Below, one piece after another: positions 18,691-29,934 of a stretch of 64,000 bases of DNA (position 1 is the stretch's first letter; the number at the start of each line of letters is the position of its first letter). Where the stretch lies: assembly GCF_902832885.1 (NCBI RefSeq), contig NZ_CADFDK010000003.1, forward strand, positions 248,001 through 312,000. Reading direction: 5' to 3'. The translations under genes and the position numbers were made by a program. The notes under the pieces are model-generated. The model was not told the origin of the DNA, made no database searches, and was given only the letters and a program-made list of their open reading frames with translations. The DNA is from Burkholderia seminalis DSM 23518. GTDB taxonomy: Bacteria > Pseudomonadota > Gammaproteobacteria > Burkholderiales > Burkholderiaceae.

Positions 18691-21600
18691 GCACGAAGCG
18701 TCTCGCGCCCGGCCCGCGCGGCAGCGTCGTGATGGGCAATCTCGCGGAATACAAGCGCAATCCCGTCACGATGCTGCTGAAGCTGCAGCAGCAGTACGGC
18801 GACATCGCCCGCAACCGGCTGGGCCCGTTTCTCACGCACGCGCTCGCGCATCCGGACGGCGTCCAGCACGTGCTGCAGGACAATCACCGCAACTACGTGC
18901 GCGGCCGCTTCTACGACAACTTCAAGATGTTCTTCGGCGACGGACTGCTGACAACGGACGGCGAGTTCTGGCGACGTCACCGGCGCGTCGTGCAGCCGCT
19001 CTTTCACCGCAAGCAGGTGGAAGCGCATACGGCCGCCGTCGGCGACGCGGCGCTCGCGCTCGTCGAGCGCTGGCTGAAGCGGCCCGCGCACGCGCCGTTC
19101 GACGCCGTCGAGGAGATGATGCGCGTGAGCCTGCGCATGCTCGGGTTGATGCTGTTCAACGCGGACATCTCGCGGCACGCGGACGAGGTCGGGCCGGCGG
19201 TGCGCTTCGGCATCGAGGCGATGATGCCGCAGGGCAACATGAACGATTTCGTGCCGCGCTGGATGCCGACGCCGTTCAACCGCCGGATCGCACGCGCGCG
19301 CCGCGGGATCGACACGATCGTCGATGCGATCGTCGCGGAGCATCGCGCGGGACGCAGCGACACGAGCGACGTGATCGCGCTGCTGCTCGCCGCGCGCGAC
19401 CCCGACACGGGCGCGCCGCTGACCGAGCGCGAGGTGCACGACGAGGTGATGACGGTGTTCCTGGCCGGCCACGAAACGACCGGCAGCGGGATGGCGTGGG
19501 GGCTCTATGCGCTCGCGCAGCATCCGGACGTGCTGCGGCGGCTGCGCGAGGAGCTCGATGCGGTGCTCGGCGGTCGCGCGCCCACGGCAGACGACATTGC
19601 GCGCCTGCCGTATCTGGTGCAGACCGTCGACGAGATCCTGCGGCTCTATCCGCCGATCTGGGGCTTCACGCGCGACCTGGTCGACGACGACGAGATCGGC
19701 GGCTATCACGTGCCGGCCGGTTCGTCGGTATTCATGTCGCCGTACGTCACGCATCGTCATCCGGCGCTGTGGGCCAACCCGGACGCATTCGATCCGGAGA
19801 ACTTCGGATCGCACGCGCCGACGCGGCACAAGTACGCGTACTTTCCGTTCGGCGGCGGGATGCGCAAGTGCATCGGTTATCAGACCGCGCTGCTGCAGAT
19901 CCGCGTGCTGATCGCGGTGGTCGCGCAGCACGTCGATCTGAGCGCGGTGTCCGGTCGTTCGCTCGACACGGGCGCGACGATTTCGCTGCGCCCGCGTGAC
20001 GGCATTCAGCTGGTCGCCCGGCCGAGATCGCGCGAACGCACGAGCGCGGCGCCTGCCGGGCGCGACGTGCAGGTGCCGGCTTCGCGCGGCACGGCGTGTC
20101 CGTTCACCGGTGCGCCGGCAACGACGGCCGGCGGCGAGCGGGCGGCAAGCGTGGCGGCGCCGGCCGCGCCCGCGCCTGCTGCCGGGCCGACGCTGCCGCC
20201 CGACGTGTGGGCGTTTCTGCAACGCGACGCGATGGCACCCGAAGCCCGGCGCGGCATGGACGTCGAAGCAGACGTGGACGGCGCACCGACCCACCGCTTC
20301 ACGTGGCGGCCGGTCGAGATCGAACCGCTGCCCGAACGGCCGGCGGCCGAACTGAGCGGCAAGCGGATCGCGATCGTCAACGGCCTCGGCCGCACGGCCG
20401 AGCGCGTGGTGGCGGCGCTCGCGCGCGCCTGCGCGAAGCCCGCGGTGTTCGCCCCCGCCGACGGCGTCGATCCGGCGGCGGCCGCGAACGCGTTCGTCGC
20501 CCAGTCGGGTCCGTTCGACGGGATCGTCGATCTCGGCGTCGAGGCACCGTTCTCGCTCGACGTGCGCGATCAGTGGGAAGCGCCGCTGCGCCGCACGGTC
20601 GCGTTGCTGCAGGCGTGCTACGGCGACTGGGTGCAGGAGGAAGCGACGTCGCGGCTGTTCTATCTCGCCGTGACCTGGCTGGATGGACTGATGGGATACG
20701 GCGACGACACGCTCGTCCAGCCGCTCGGCGGATTGTGGGCGGGGCTCGCGAAGACGCTGCCGCAGGAATTGCCGAACTGCAACGTGCGCGTGCTGGACAT
20801 CGCGCCGGACGAAACCGGCCGCGTCGACGGGTTGATCGCACGCGAGCTGTATCGCTGGGGGCGCTTCGAGGTCGGTCATCGCGACGGGCGCCGCCACACG
20901 CTCGTCGCGACCCGCGACGACCTGCCGGCGCAAGCGGCGCCGGACTGGGGCCCCGACGACGTCGTGCTGTTCTCGGGCGGCGCACGCGGCATCGGGTTCC
21001 TGGCCGCCTGCGAGATCGCGAAGCGGCATCGCTGCACGGTCATCGTCACCGGCCGCGACGCGCCGCCGGCCGGCGACGAACCGTGGCTCGCGCTCGACGA
21101 CGCGGGCTTCAGGCGCTACGGGCTCGACCTGCTGCGCCAGGCGACGCCGGAGCGGCCGCCCAAGGCGATCCGGCACACGCTGCAGCAACTCGAACGGCGC
21201 CGCGAGCTGAAGGCGTCACTCGACGCCGCGGCCGCGCTCGGCCTGCCGGTGCGCTACGCGGTATGCGACGTGACCGATGCGAACGCCGTGCGCGCGTTGT
21301 GCGACGCATTCGGCGCGCGGCTGCGCGGCGTGATCCACAACGCCGGGATCGACCAGCCGGTGCGGTTGCCGCGCAAGTCCGCGGACGAATTCGTCGGTAC
21401 CGCGCGCGTGAAGGTGCTCGGCTTCATGAATCTGTACGCGGCCGTGCGCGAGCGGCCGCGTGTCGACTGCTTCGTCAACGTCGGCTCGCTGACCGGCCGC
21501 TGGGGCGGCATGACGGGCGAGACCGACTACGCGGCCGCGAACGAGGCGCTCGCGCGGCTCGGCTGGTGGGCGCGCCGCGATGCGCCCGGGCGCGCGGTGA

Positions 21601-22709
21601 AAACGCTCGTGTGGCCGACGTGGGACGGCGTCGGCATGATCACGAACCTCGCCGTCACGCGGCGCTATGTGACGCCGATGCGCATCGCCGACGGCATTCG
21701 GCACTGGCTGGCGGAGCTCGCGCCGCCCACGCTGCCCGCGGCCCCCGGCGACGGCGAACCGATGTACATGGGCGCCGTCGGCCGTGCGTTGACGCCGATC
21801 CAGCTTCGCGGCTTCGATGCGGTCGACGGCTTGCCGAATCTCGGCGAACTCGCGACGCGCCGGCACCACGCGGGCGAGCCGCGGCGATTCCGGCCGTTCG
21901 CGTTTTTCTCGACGCGCTATCGCACGGCCAACGCGCCCTATACGCGCGCATTCCGCTTCGGCGGCCGCGCGGCGGTGCCCGCGTCGCTGCTGCTCGAGCA
22001 CGCGCGCGTCGTGGCCGACTGGGTTGCGCCGCCCGACGGCGAGCGCGCCTACCTGCATGAAGCCGCCGACGTGACGATCGCGCTCGATGCGCTCGCCGAC
22101 GCGCTCGATGCGCACGGCGATCTCGCGCTCGACACCGACGTGACCGGCCGTACGGCCGGCGACGGCTGGCACGTGACGGTGCGGTGCGCGTCGCTCGCCG
22201 GCCGCGTGCTGCTCGATGCGACGTTCGTGTACCGCGGTCATCCGCCCGCGGGGACGACGGTGCCGCTGCCGCACGACGGGCAGGACGATGCGGTCCGGCC
22301 GGCCGTGTACGCGATCTGGCGCGGCGACCTGCTGCCCGATGCGGACTGGCGCGGCGGCATCGCGCAGGTCAGGGCCGCCGACGCCGATACGTTGTGGCGC
22401 GCGCCGGGCGACGGCGACGCGCGCGACGCGGCGCCGTGCCCGCAGGTATGGCTGCCGGTCAATCATCTGGAGAACGTGTTGCGCGTGCTGCTCGGCGCGT
22501 GGCCCGCAGACGGCGAGCCGCCGCGCACGTGGCGCATCGGCGGCATCGCATTCGGCGCCGCGTGCGCCGCCGACGCCGAATTGCTGCTGCGCTATCCGGA
22601 CGGCCGCTTCGCGATCGCCGATCGCGGCGGCGCATCGATCGCCGATCTGCGCGACGCGCGGCTGGCCGGCGCGACCGGCACGCAGGCCGCGGCCGCGCCG
22701 GCTCTTTGA
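18687..22709 (+). CDS. Cytochrome P450 fused to ketoreductase and degenerate dehydratase-like domains
   Basis: 1340 residues; ATG overlaps the synthase stop (ATGA). Residues 1-450 are a P450: oxygen-binding AGHETT at ~260-265, ExxR (EILR), and heme loop FPFGGGMRKCIGY with Cys395. There is no membrane anchor. An Ala/Pro linker leads to a PKS-type KR (GGARGIGF at ~765; VGSLTGRWGG and YAAAN active-site region), then a C-terminal double-hotdog-like region in which the DH motif reads RFGGRAAVP, lacking the catalytic His. The fusion implies that oxidation of the chain is coupled to ketone reduction. P450s on PKS chains typically hydroxylate, epoxidise or desaturate. The electron donor is not encoded nearby. 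Confidence 0.82.
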   Translation: MSTKRLAPGPRGSVVMGNLAEYKRNPVTMLLKLQQQYGDIARNRLGPFLTHALAHPDGVQHVLQDNHRNYVRGRFYDNFKMFFGDGLLTTDGEFWRRHRRVVQPLFHRKQVEAHTAAVGDAALALVERWLKRPAHAPFDAVEEMMRVSLRMLGLMLFNADISRHADEVGPAVRFGIEAMMPQGNMNDFVPRWMPTPFNRRIARARRGIDTIVDAIVAEHRAGRSDTSDVIALLLAARDPDTGAPLTEREVHDEVMTVFLAGHETTGSGMAWGLYALAQHPDVLRRLREELDAVLGGRAPTADDIARLPYLVQTVDEILRLYPPIWGFTRDLVDDDEIGGYHVPAGSSVFMSPYVTHRHPALWANPDAFDPENFGSHAPTRHKYAYFPFGGGMRKCIGYQTALLQIRVLIAVVAQHVDLSAVSGRSLDTGATISLRPRDGIQLVARPRSRERTSAAPAGRDVQVPASRGTACPFTGAPATTAGGERAASVAAPAAPAPAAGPTLPPDVWAFLQRDAMAPEARRGMDVEADVDGAPTHRFTWRPVEIEPLPERPAAELSGKRIAIVNGLGRTAERVVAALARACAKPAVFAPADGVDPAAAANAFVAQSGPFDGIVDLGVEAPFSLDVRDQWEAPLRRTVALLQACYGDWVQEEATSRLFYLAVTWLDGLMGYGDDTLVQPLGGLWAGLAKTLPQELPNCNVRVLDIAPDETGRVDGLIARELYRWGRFEVGHRDGRRHTLVATRDDLPAQAAPDWGPDDVVLFSGGARGIGFLAACEIAKRHRCTVIVTGRDAPPAGDEPWLALDDAGFRRYGLDLLRQATPERPPKAIRHTLQQLERRRELKASLDAAAALGLPVRYAVCDVTDANAVRALCDAFGARLRGVIHNAGIDQPVRLPRKSADEFVGTARVKVLGFMNLYAAVRERPRVDCFVNVGSLTGRWGGMTGETDYAAANEALARLGWWARRDAPGRAVKTLVWPTWDGVGMITNLAVTRRYVTPMRIADGIRHWLAELAPPTLPAAPGDGEPMYMGAVGRALTPIQLRGFDAVDGLPNLGELATRRHHAGEPRRFRPFAFFSTRYRTANAPYTRAFRFGGRAAVPASLLLEHARVVADWVAPPDGERAYLHEAADVTIALDALADALDAHGDLALDTDVTGRTAGDGWHVTVRCASLAGRVLLDATFVYRGHPPAGTTVPLPHDGQDDAVRPAVYAIWRGDLLPDADWRGGIAQVRAADADTLWRAPGDGDARDAAPCPQVWLPVNHLENVLRVLLGAWPADGEPPRTWRIGGIAFGAACAADAELLLRYPDGRFAIADRGGASIADLRDARLAGATGTQAAAAPAL

Positions 22710-22729
22710 ACGGAAAGGGGAGATCCACC

Positions 22730-24130
22730 ATGACGGAGCGCAACGACGGCGCGCGGTACTGCATCATCGGCGCGGGCGCGGCGGGAATCACCGCCGCGAA
22801 GAACCTGCTCGCGGCCGGGATCGGCTTCGACGTGATCGAGCGCGAGGACGACGTCGGCGGCAACTGGTACTACGGCCGGCCGAGCGGCGCGGTGTATCGC
22901 TCGATTCACATGATCAGCTCGAAGCGGTTCTCGGAATACACCGATTTTCCGATTCCCGACGACTACCCGACGTATGCGCGCGGCGACCAGGCGCTCGCGT
23001 ACCTGCGTGCGTACGCGCGGCGCTTCGGCGTGTACGAGCGGATCGAGTTCGGCCGCTCGGTGCTCGAGATCGCGCCGGTCGACGGCGGCTCGGGGTGGCG
23101 CGTCGAGCTGGATCGCGGCGAAGTGCGCACCTATCGCGGCGTGATCGTCTGCAACGGGCATCTGTCGCATCCGCAACTGCCGGACTATCCGGGCCGCTTC
23201 GACGGGCTGCAGCTGCATTCGTCGCAATACCGTACGCCGGAGATCTTTCGTGACCGGCGCGTGCTCGTGGTCGGCGCGGGCAATTCGGGCTGCGACATCG
23301 CGGTCGAGGCGTCTCATCATGCGCGCGCGGTGTTCCACAGCACGCGGCGCGGTTACTACTACTGGCCGAAATTCCTGTTCGGGATACCGGCGGACCAGTG
23401 GGCCGAATGGCCGCTGCGGCTGCGCATGCCTTTGTGGGCGCGCCGCTTCTTCGGCGAGCGGCTGCTGCGGCTGACGACGGCCGGGCAGCCGGAGGACTAC
23501 GGACTGCGCAAGCCCGACCACAAGCTGTTCGAATCGCATTTCATCATCAATTCGACGCTGTTCTACCGCCTCGGCCACGGCGATCTCGATGCGCGGCCCG
23601 ACGTGCGCGAACTGAAGGGCGATCGCGTCGTATTCGCCGACGGCCGCGAGGAGCCGGTCGACGTGATCGTCTACGCGACCGGCTATCAACCGAGCTTTCC
23701 GTTCATCGACCAGGCGCATCTGCAATGGCACAAGCAGCAGCCGTCGCTGTACCTCAACATGTTCGACGCGCAGCATCGCGACCTGTTCTTCATTGGGCTG
23801 TTCCAGACGTCGACCGGCAACTGGCCGCTGATGGACTACCAGGCGCAGCTGCTCGCACGCTATCTGCATGCGCGCGACGCGGCGCCGCGCAAGGCCGCGC
23901 ACGTCGACCGGCTGATCCGGCGCGGACGGTCCGACTGGAGCGGCGGCATCGCGTTCCATCGCACGCCGCGGCACGTGATCGAGGTCGAGCATTTCGCCTA
24001 CCGGCTGCAGTTGCGGCGGCTGATACGCGGCCTGCCGGCCGTGCCGGCCGTGCCGGGCGCGGCCGGCACCGATGCGCGCGCCGCGCCGGCGGCCCCGGCG
24101 GCGCCCGTGCGCGCGGGAGGTGCGTCATGA
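22730..24130 (+). CDS. Flavin-containing monooxygenase
   Basis: 466 residues from the ATG at 22730, with RBS AAAGGGGAG at 22713-22721. FAD-binding GAGAAG near residue 14 is followed by an acidic strand end and GGNWYYG. A second Rossmann motif (VVGAGNSGCD) binds NADPH, and YATGYQPSFPF near the C-terminus is the usual FMO ATGY motif. The Pro/Ala-rich C-terminal 40 residues are low complexity. Placed between the P450 fusion and the transporter, it is likely a second oxidative tailoring enzyme (hydroxylation or Baeyer-Villiger). Stop overlaps the next start (ATGA). Confidence 0.88.
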   Translation: MTERNDGARYCIIGAGAAGITAAKNLLAAGIGFDVIEREDDVGGNWYYGRPSGAVYRSIHMISSKRFSEYTDFPIPDDYPTYARGDQALAYLRAYARRFGVYERIEFGRSVLEIAPVDGGSGWRVELDRGEVRTYRGVIVCNGHLSHPQLPDYPGRFDGLQLHSSQYRTPEIFRDRRVLVVGAGNSGCDIAVEASHHARAVFHSTRRGYYYWPKFLFGIPADQWAEWPLRLRMPLWARRFFGERLLRLTTAGQPEDYGLRKPDHKLFESHFIINSTLFYRLGHGDLDARPDVRELKGDRVVFADGREEPVDVIVYATGYQPSFPFIDQAHLQWHKQQPSLYLNMFDAQHRDLFFIGLFQTSTGNWPLMDYQAQLLARYLHARDAAPRKAAHVDRLIRRGRSDWSGGIAFHRTPRHVIEVEHFAYRLQLRRLIRGLPAVPAVPGAAGTDARAAPAAPAAPVRAGGAS

Positions 24131-24843
24131 GCCTCGTGAACGTCGAACACCTGTCGAAGACCTACCTGCTCGACAGCGTGCGCGTGACCGGGCTCGCCGA
24201 CGTGTCGGCGACGCTCGAGGCCGGGCGCTTCACCGTGTTGAGCGGCCCGTCGGGCAGCGGCAAGACGACGCTGCTGAACATGATCGGCTGCATCGACCGT
24301 CCCGACAGCGGGCGCGTGACGATCGCGGGCCACGATACCGCGTCGTTGTCCGACGATGCGTTGTCCGATTTCCGCGCGCGCCATGTCGGCCACGTGTTCC
24401 AGACCTTCAACCTGCTGCCGGTGCTGTCCGCGTACGAGAACGTCGAGTACCCGCTGCTGATGGCGGGCTGGGCGCCGGCCCGGCGCGCGGCGCGCGTGCG
24501 CGACCTGCTCGACGCGGTCGGGCTGGCCGACAAGGGACGGCACCGGCCGAGCCAGCTGTCGGGCGGCCAGCGCCAGCGCGTCGCGATCGCGCGGGCGCTG
24601 GCCGCCGAGCCCGCGATGGTGCTGGCGGACGAACCCACCGCGAACCTCGACAGCGCCACCGGCCACGCGATCATCGCGCTGATGCGCACGATCCAGCGCG
24701 AGCGCGACGTGTCGTTCATCGTGTCGTCGCACGATCCGCAGGTGGTGAGCGTCGCCGACGAGGTGATCCGGATTCTCGACGGCCGCATCGTCGGCCGGGA
24801 ACGGGCCGGCGACGGCACGGTGGCGCAGGAGGTGTGCCGATGA
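24127..24843 (+). CDS. LolD/MacB-type ABC transporter ATPase
   Basis: 238 residues. Walker A GPSGSGKTT, Q-loop FQTFNLLP, signature LSGGQRQR, Walker B VLADEPTANLD. The length and the LNxxGxxDxPxSG pattern place it in the MacB/LolD/FtsE group, whose partners are four-helix FtsX-fold permeases that extract or move lipoproteins, peptides or lipids by mechanotransmission rather than by true channels. It overlaps its neighbours by 4 bp on both sides and pairs with the permease that follows. Confidence 0.93.
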   Translation: MSLVNVEHLSKTYLLDSVRVTGLADVSATLEAGRFTVLSGPSGSGKTTLLNMIGCIDRPDSGRVTIAGHDTASLSDDALSDFRARHVGHVFQTFNLLPVLSAYENVEYPLLMAGWAPARRAARVRDLLDAVGLADKGRHRPSQLSGGQRQRVAIARALAAEPAMVLADEPTANLDSATGHAIIALMRTIQRERDVSFIVSSHDPQVVSVADEVIRILDGRIVGRERAGDGTVAQEVCR

Positions 24844-26249
24844 TCCATACGCTGATGCTCGCGCTGCGCAACCTGCAGCGCAACCGCCGGCGCTCGCTGA
24901 CCACGCTGCTCGCGATGATCGTCGGCGTCAGTGCGATCCTGCTGTTCGGCGGTTTCAGCCGCGACATCACGCTCGGACTGCAAACCGACTTCGTGCAGCG
25001 CAGCGGCCATCTGCAGATCCAGCGGCAGGGCTATTACCTGTACGGCACGGGCGATCCGGCCGCGTACGGGATCCGCCGCTATGCGGCGCTGATCGACCTC
25101 CTGCGGCGCGACCCGCAGCTCGCGCCGCTGCTGCAGGTCGTCACGCCGACGCTGCAGTTCGGCGGCATCGCCGGCAATTTCGCGGCCGGCGTGTCGCGCA
25201 CCGTGATGGGATTCGGCGCGATTCCCGACGACCAGTACCGGATGCAGCAGTGGAACGCCTACGGTTTTCCGCTGCGCCCGCGCGCGTTCGCGCTGCGCGG
25301 CAGCGCCGACGACGCGGCGGTGGTCGGTCTCGGCGTCGCGCGCGTGCTGCATCTGTGCGGGCCGCTGCACGTGGCGGACTGCCGCGATGCGCCGCCGGGG
25401 CCGGCCGCGCCCGCCGCCGCCGGCCCGGACGCGAGTGCGCCGGCCGACGTGCTCGCGCTCGCGCAGGGCGAGGCCGGCTCGCAGCCGGCCGGCGACGGCG
25501 CAACCCACATCGAGGTGCTGACCGCGAGCGCGGGCGGCGCGCCGAACGTCGGCCGCTTCTCGGTCGTGAAGGCCGAGCAGCAGGGCGTGAAGGAGCTCGA
25601 CGACGTATATCTCGCGGTGCGCCTGCCGCAGGCGCAGCGGCTCGTATACGGCGGCGCCGAACCGCGCGCGACCGCGCTCGAGATCCAGCTCGCGCGCACG
25701 GCCGATCTGCCGGCGGCGCGCGCGCGCATCGAGCAGCTGCTGCGCGGCGGCTTCGACGGCCAGCCGCTCGACGTCGTCGATTTCGCGACGCTGAACCCGT
25801 TCTACGACCAGACCAACCGGATGTTCTCGGTGATCTTCGGCTTCGTGTTCGTGCTGATCAGCGCGATCGTGCTGTTCGTGATCAGCAACACGATGAGCAC
25901 CGCGATCATCGAGCGCACGGTCGAAATCGGCACGCTGCGCGCGATGGGCATGCGGCGCGGCGGCATTCAGGCGCTGTTCGTCTGCGAGGGCGCGCTGCTC
26001 GGCGTGGCCGGCGCATCGCTCGGCGTGCTGGCGGCGCTCGCGATTGCCGCGGCCGTCAATCACAGCGGGCTGGCCTGGACGCCGCCCGCGCGCATCGACG
26101 CGGTCGCGCTCACGGTGCGCGTGTGGGGCGAGTGGCGAACCATCGCGGTCACGTTCGCGGGGCTCGCATGCGTGGCCGGGCTGTCCGCGTGGCTGCCGTC
26201 GCGGCACGCGGCGCGGCTGTCGATCGTCGATGCGCTGCGGCATGTGTGA
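24840..26249 (+). CDS. FtsX/LolC-E-type ABC permease
   Basis: 469 residues with one membrane segment at the N-terminus (about 22-42, TTLLAMIVGVSAILLFGG), a periplasmic domain of about 280 residues, and three C-terminal segments (around 333-355, 383-408 and 430-455). This is the FtsX/LolE topology. The cytoplasmic loop TVEIGTLRAMGMRRGGI is the family hallmark. The periplasmic domain carries an Ala/Pro-rich insertion near residues 180-205. Only one permease is present, so the transporter should be a homodimer, as in MacB-like systems. Linked to the LolA-like gene 51 bp downstream. Confidence 0.9.
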   Translation: MIHTLMLALRNLQRNRRRSLTTLLAMIVGVSAILLFGGFSRDITLGLQTDFVQRSGHLQIQRQGYYLYGTGDPAAYGIRRYAALIDLLRRDPQLAPLLQVVTPTLQFGGIAGNFAAGVSRTVMGFGAIPDDQYRMQQWNAYGFPLRPRAFALRGSADDAAVVGLGVARVLHLCGPLHVADCRDAPPGPAAPAAAGPDASAPADVLALAQGEAGSQPAGDGATHIEVLTASAGGAPNVGRFSVVKAEQQGVKELDDVYLAVRLPQAQRLVYGGAEPRATALEIQLARTADLPAARARIEQLLRGGFDGQPLDVVDFATLNPFYDQTNRMFSVIFGFVFVLISAIVLFVISNTMSTAIIERTVEIGTLRAMGMRRGGIQALFVCEGALLGVAGASLGVLAALAIAAAVNHSGLAWTPPARIDAVALTVRVWGEWRTIAVTFAGLACVAGLSAWLPSRHAARLSIVDALRHV

Positions 26250-26300
26250 CGCCGTGCGGATGCGGTCATTTTCGTTCATTTCACTTTCGGGAGAGCGCAC

Positions 26301-27080
26301 GTGCGTCGCCTGTTCGTTTCATGCTGTCTGAGTCTTTCGTTCCTGGCCGGCGCCGCGCACGCGCAGCCGGCGCCCGATCCGCAGAAGGTGCTCGCGGCGA
26401 GCGACGCGATCCGCGCGCCGGCGAAATCGTTCGTGCTGACCGCGACGCTGATCGAGTATCGGTCGGGCAAGCAGGTGGACGGCAATACGCTGTCGATCTA
26501 TTCGAAGCCCGACGCGCCGGGCGGCGCGTTCCGCACGCTGGTGCGCTTCGTCGCGCCGGCGCGCGACACGGGCAAGCTGATGCTGAAGAACGGCAACGAC
26601 CTGTGGTTCTACGATCCCGCGAACCAGGCGAGCGTGCGAATCTCGCCCGACCAGCGGCTGCTCGGGCAGGCCGCTAACGGCGACGTCGTGACGGTCAATC
26701 TCGCGCACGACTACACGGCCGAGCTGAAGGGCGTCGAGGACATCGCCGACGGCGACCGGCAGACCCGCCGCGCCTACCGGCTCGGGCTCACCGGCCACGG
26801 CGACGGGCTCACGTACCGCCGCATCGAGATCTGGATCGACGCGGCGAACAACCGGCCGCTGAAGGCGCGCTTCTATTCGGAAAGCGACCGGCTGCTGAAG
26901 ACCGCGTTCTACCGGCGCTACACGATGCAGCTCGGCGTCGAGCGGCCGACGGAGACGGTCATCATCGACGGGCTCGACAGCAACTGGGTCACGGTCATGC
27001 GTTTCTCCGACTACGCATGGCGCGACATTCCCGATGCATGGCTGCAGCGCGACTACCTGTCCCGCTTCCAGGCGCAATGA
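26301..27080 (+). CDS. LolA-like periplasmic carrier (outer-membrane lipoprotein-sorting protein family)
   Basis: 259 residues from a GTG at 26301 preceded by RBS GGGAGAG (26289-26295). A signal peptide ends at AHA-QP near residue 22. The mature part shows the LolA-like concave beta-sheet pattern: TATLIEYRSGK, TLVRFVAPARDTGKLML, and LWFYDPANQ. Proteins of this type commonly accompany LolE-like or MMPL exporters and carry hydrophobic cargo through the periplasm. Here it follows the LolDE-like pair and overlaps the next gene by 4 bp, suggesting a dedicated lipid shuttle rather than the housekeeping LolA. Confidence 0.85.
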   Translation: MRRLFVSCCLSLSFLAGAAHAQPAPDPQKVLAASDAIRAPAKSFVLTATLIEYRSGKQVDGNTLSIYSKPDAPGGAFRTLVRFVAPARDTGKLMLKNGNDLWFYDPANQASVRISPDQRLLGQAANGDVVTVNLAHDYTAELKGVEDIADGDRQTRRAYRLGLTGHGDGLTYRRIEIWIDAANNRPLKARFYSESDRLLKTAFYRRYTMQLGVERPTETVIIDGLDSNWVTVMRFSDYAWRDIPDAWLQRDYLSRFQAQ

Positions 27081-28393
27081 CGGCGCGGCGTCGATGTCGG
27101 GTCGCCGCGCTCGCGTTCGTGCTGCTGCCGGCGCTCGCGCGTGCGGCGCCGGCCGGCGCGGAGGCGACGAGCGGGGCGGGCGGCGTGGATGCGGCCGATG
27201 CCGCGGCGCTCGATCTCGCCGACCGGTCCGCCACCGCGCCGGCCGATACCGCGAAGCCGTGGAAGCTCGACGTGCAGGACGCGTTGCGTGCGAGCCGCTA
27301 TCGCGACGGCGCGCACGCCGGGCGCAACCAGCTGTCGGTCGAATTCGAGTACGGGCAGTGGCTGACGCCGACGTTCGCCGCGCACTTCTCGATGCGCTTC
27401 GACCGGTTCGATCCGCTCGGGACCTCGCGCACGTCGTCGCGCGACGTGACGCTCGTGAAGGAGGCGTACGCGAGCTGGCGCGCGGCGCCGACGTTCGTTG
27501 TCGACGCGGGGCGCGTCAACGAGCGGCTCGGCGCGGCGATCGGCTACAACCCGACCGACTTCTTTCGCGCGGGCGCGGTGAGCCTCGACGTGCCGCCCGA
27601 TCCGGACAGCCGCCACACGAACCGGCTCGGTACGGTCGCGCTGCGCGCGCAGCAGGTGTGGGACACGGGCTCGCTCGCGGCGCTGCTGTCGCCGCGGCTC
27701 GAGCGCCGCAGCCTGCCGGGCGACCCGGCCGCATCGTCCGACCTGCAGCGTACCAACGGCGTCGATCGCTGGATGCTGGTCGCGAGCCAGCGGCTCAGCA
27801 CGGCGATCCAGCCGCAATGGATCGTCTACGGCGAAAGCGGGCAGGCGCCGCAGTTCGGCCAGAACCTGAGCGTGCTGCTCGGCAACTCGGTGGTCGCCTA
27901 CGTCGAATGGGCGGGCGGCTACCGGCGCTCGCTGATCGCGCGCGCGACCGGTGCGGCCGGCGACAGCGCGTTCCGCACCAGCTCGTCGGTGGGCGCGACC
28001 TGGACGTTGCCGATCGACCTGTCGCTGAGTGCCGAGTTCCAGAGCAACGGCGGCGGCGCGGACGCCGCGCAATGGCGCGCGCTGCAGCGCGCGAACCCGG
28101 TCGCCTGGGGCAGTGCGGTGCAGACGTCGATCGCCGCGCAGGAGCTGCAAACCCGTCACGGCGTGTTCCTGATGGCGGCATGGCGCAATATCGGCGTGCG
28201 CCGTCTGGATCTGTCGGGCTTCATGCAGGCCGATCTCGGCGGCGGCCGGCAATACTGGGTCGAGCTGCGGCGGCGCTTCGACCGGTTCGACGTCGCGCTG
28301 CAGTGGCTGCATCAGGGCGGGCCGTCGTGGAGCCGCTTCGGTGCGATGCCGGAGTCGACCAGCGTGCAGGTGCTGGGCATTTTCTATCGATGA
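27077..28393 (+). CDS. Predicted outer-membrane beta-barrel protein
   Basis: 438 residues; start overlaps the LolA-like stop (ATGA). Signal peptide to about residue 23 (ALARA-AP). The rest shows alternating amphipathic strands of barrel type (for example LSVEFEYGQWLTPTFAAHFSMRF), Arg/Asp-rich turns, and a C-terminal strand ending in an aromatic-Arg pair (VLGIFYR), close to the terminal aromatic typical of barrels. Similar barrels occur next to LolA-like/LolE-like genes in many proteobacteria, but I cannot name the family with certainty. It probably receives or displays the cargo at the outer membrane. Confidence 0.7.
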   Translation: MTARRRCRVAALAFVLLPALARAAPAGAEATSGAGGVDAADAAALDLADRSATAPADTAKPWKLDVQDALRASRYRDGAHAGRNQLSVEFEYGQWLTPTFAAHFSMRFDRFDPLGTSRTSSRDVTLVKEAYASWRAAPTFVVDAGRVNERLGAAIGYNPTDFFRAGAVSLDVPPDPDSRHTNRLGTVALRAQQVWDTGSLAALLSPRLERRSLPGDPAASSDLQRTNGVDRWMLVASQRLSTAIQPQWIVYGESGQAPQFGQNLSVLLGNSVVAYVEWAGGYRRSLIARATGAAGDSAFRTSSSVGATWTLPIDLSLSAEFQSNGGGADAAQWRALQRANPVAWGSAVQTSIAAQELQTRHGVFLMAAWRNIGVRRLDLSGFMQADLGGGRQYWVELRRRFDRFDVALQWLHQGGPSWSRFGAMPESTSVQVLGIFYR

Positions 28394-28409
28394 CGCAAGG
28401 AGGTTTCGA

Positions 28410-29931
<1,522 letters not shown>

Positions 29932-29934
29932 GCG

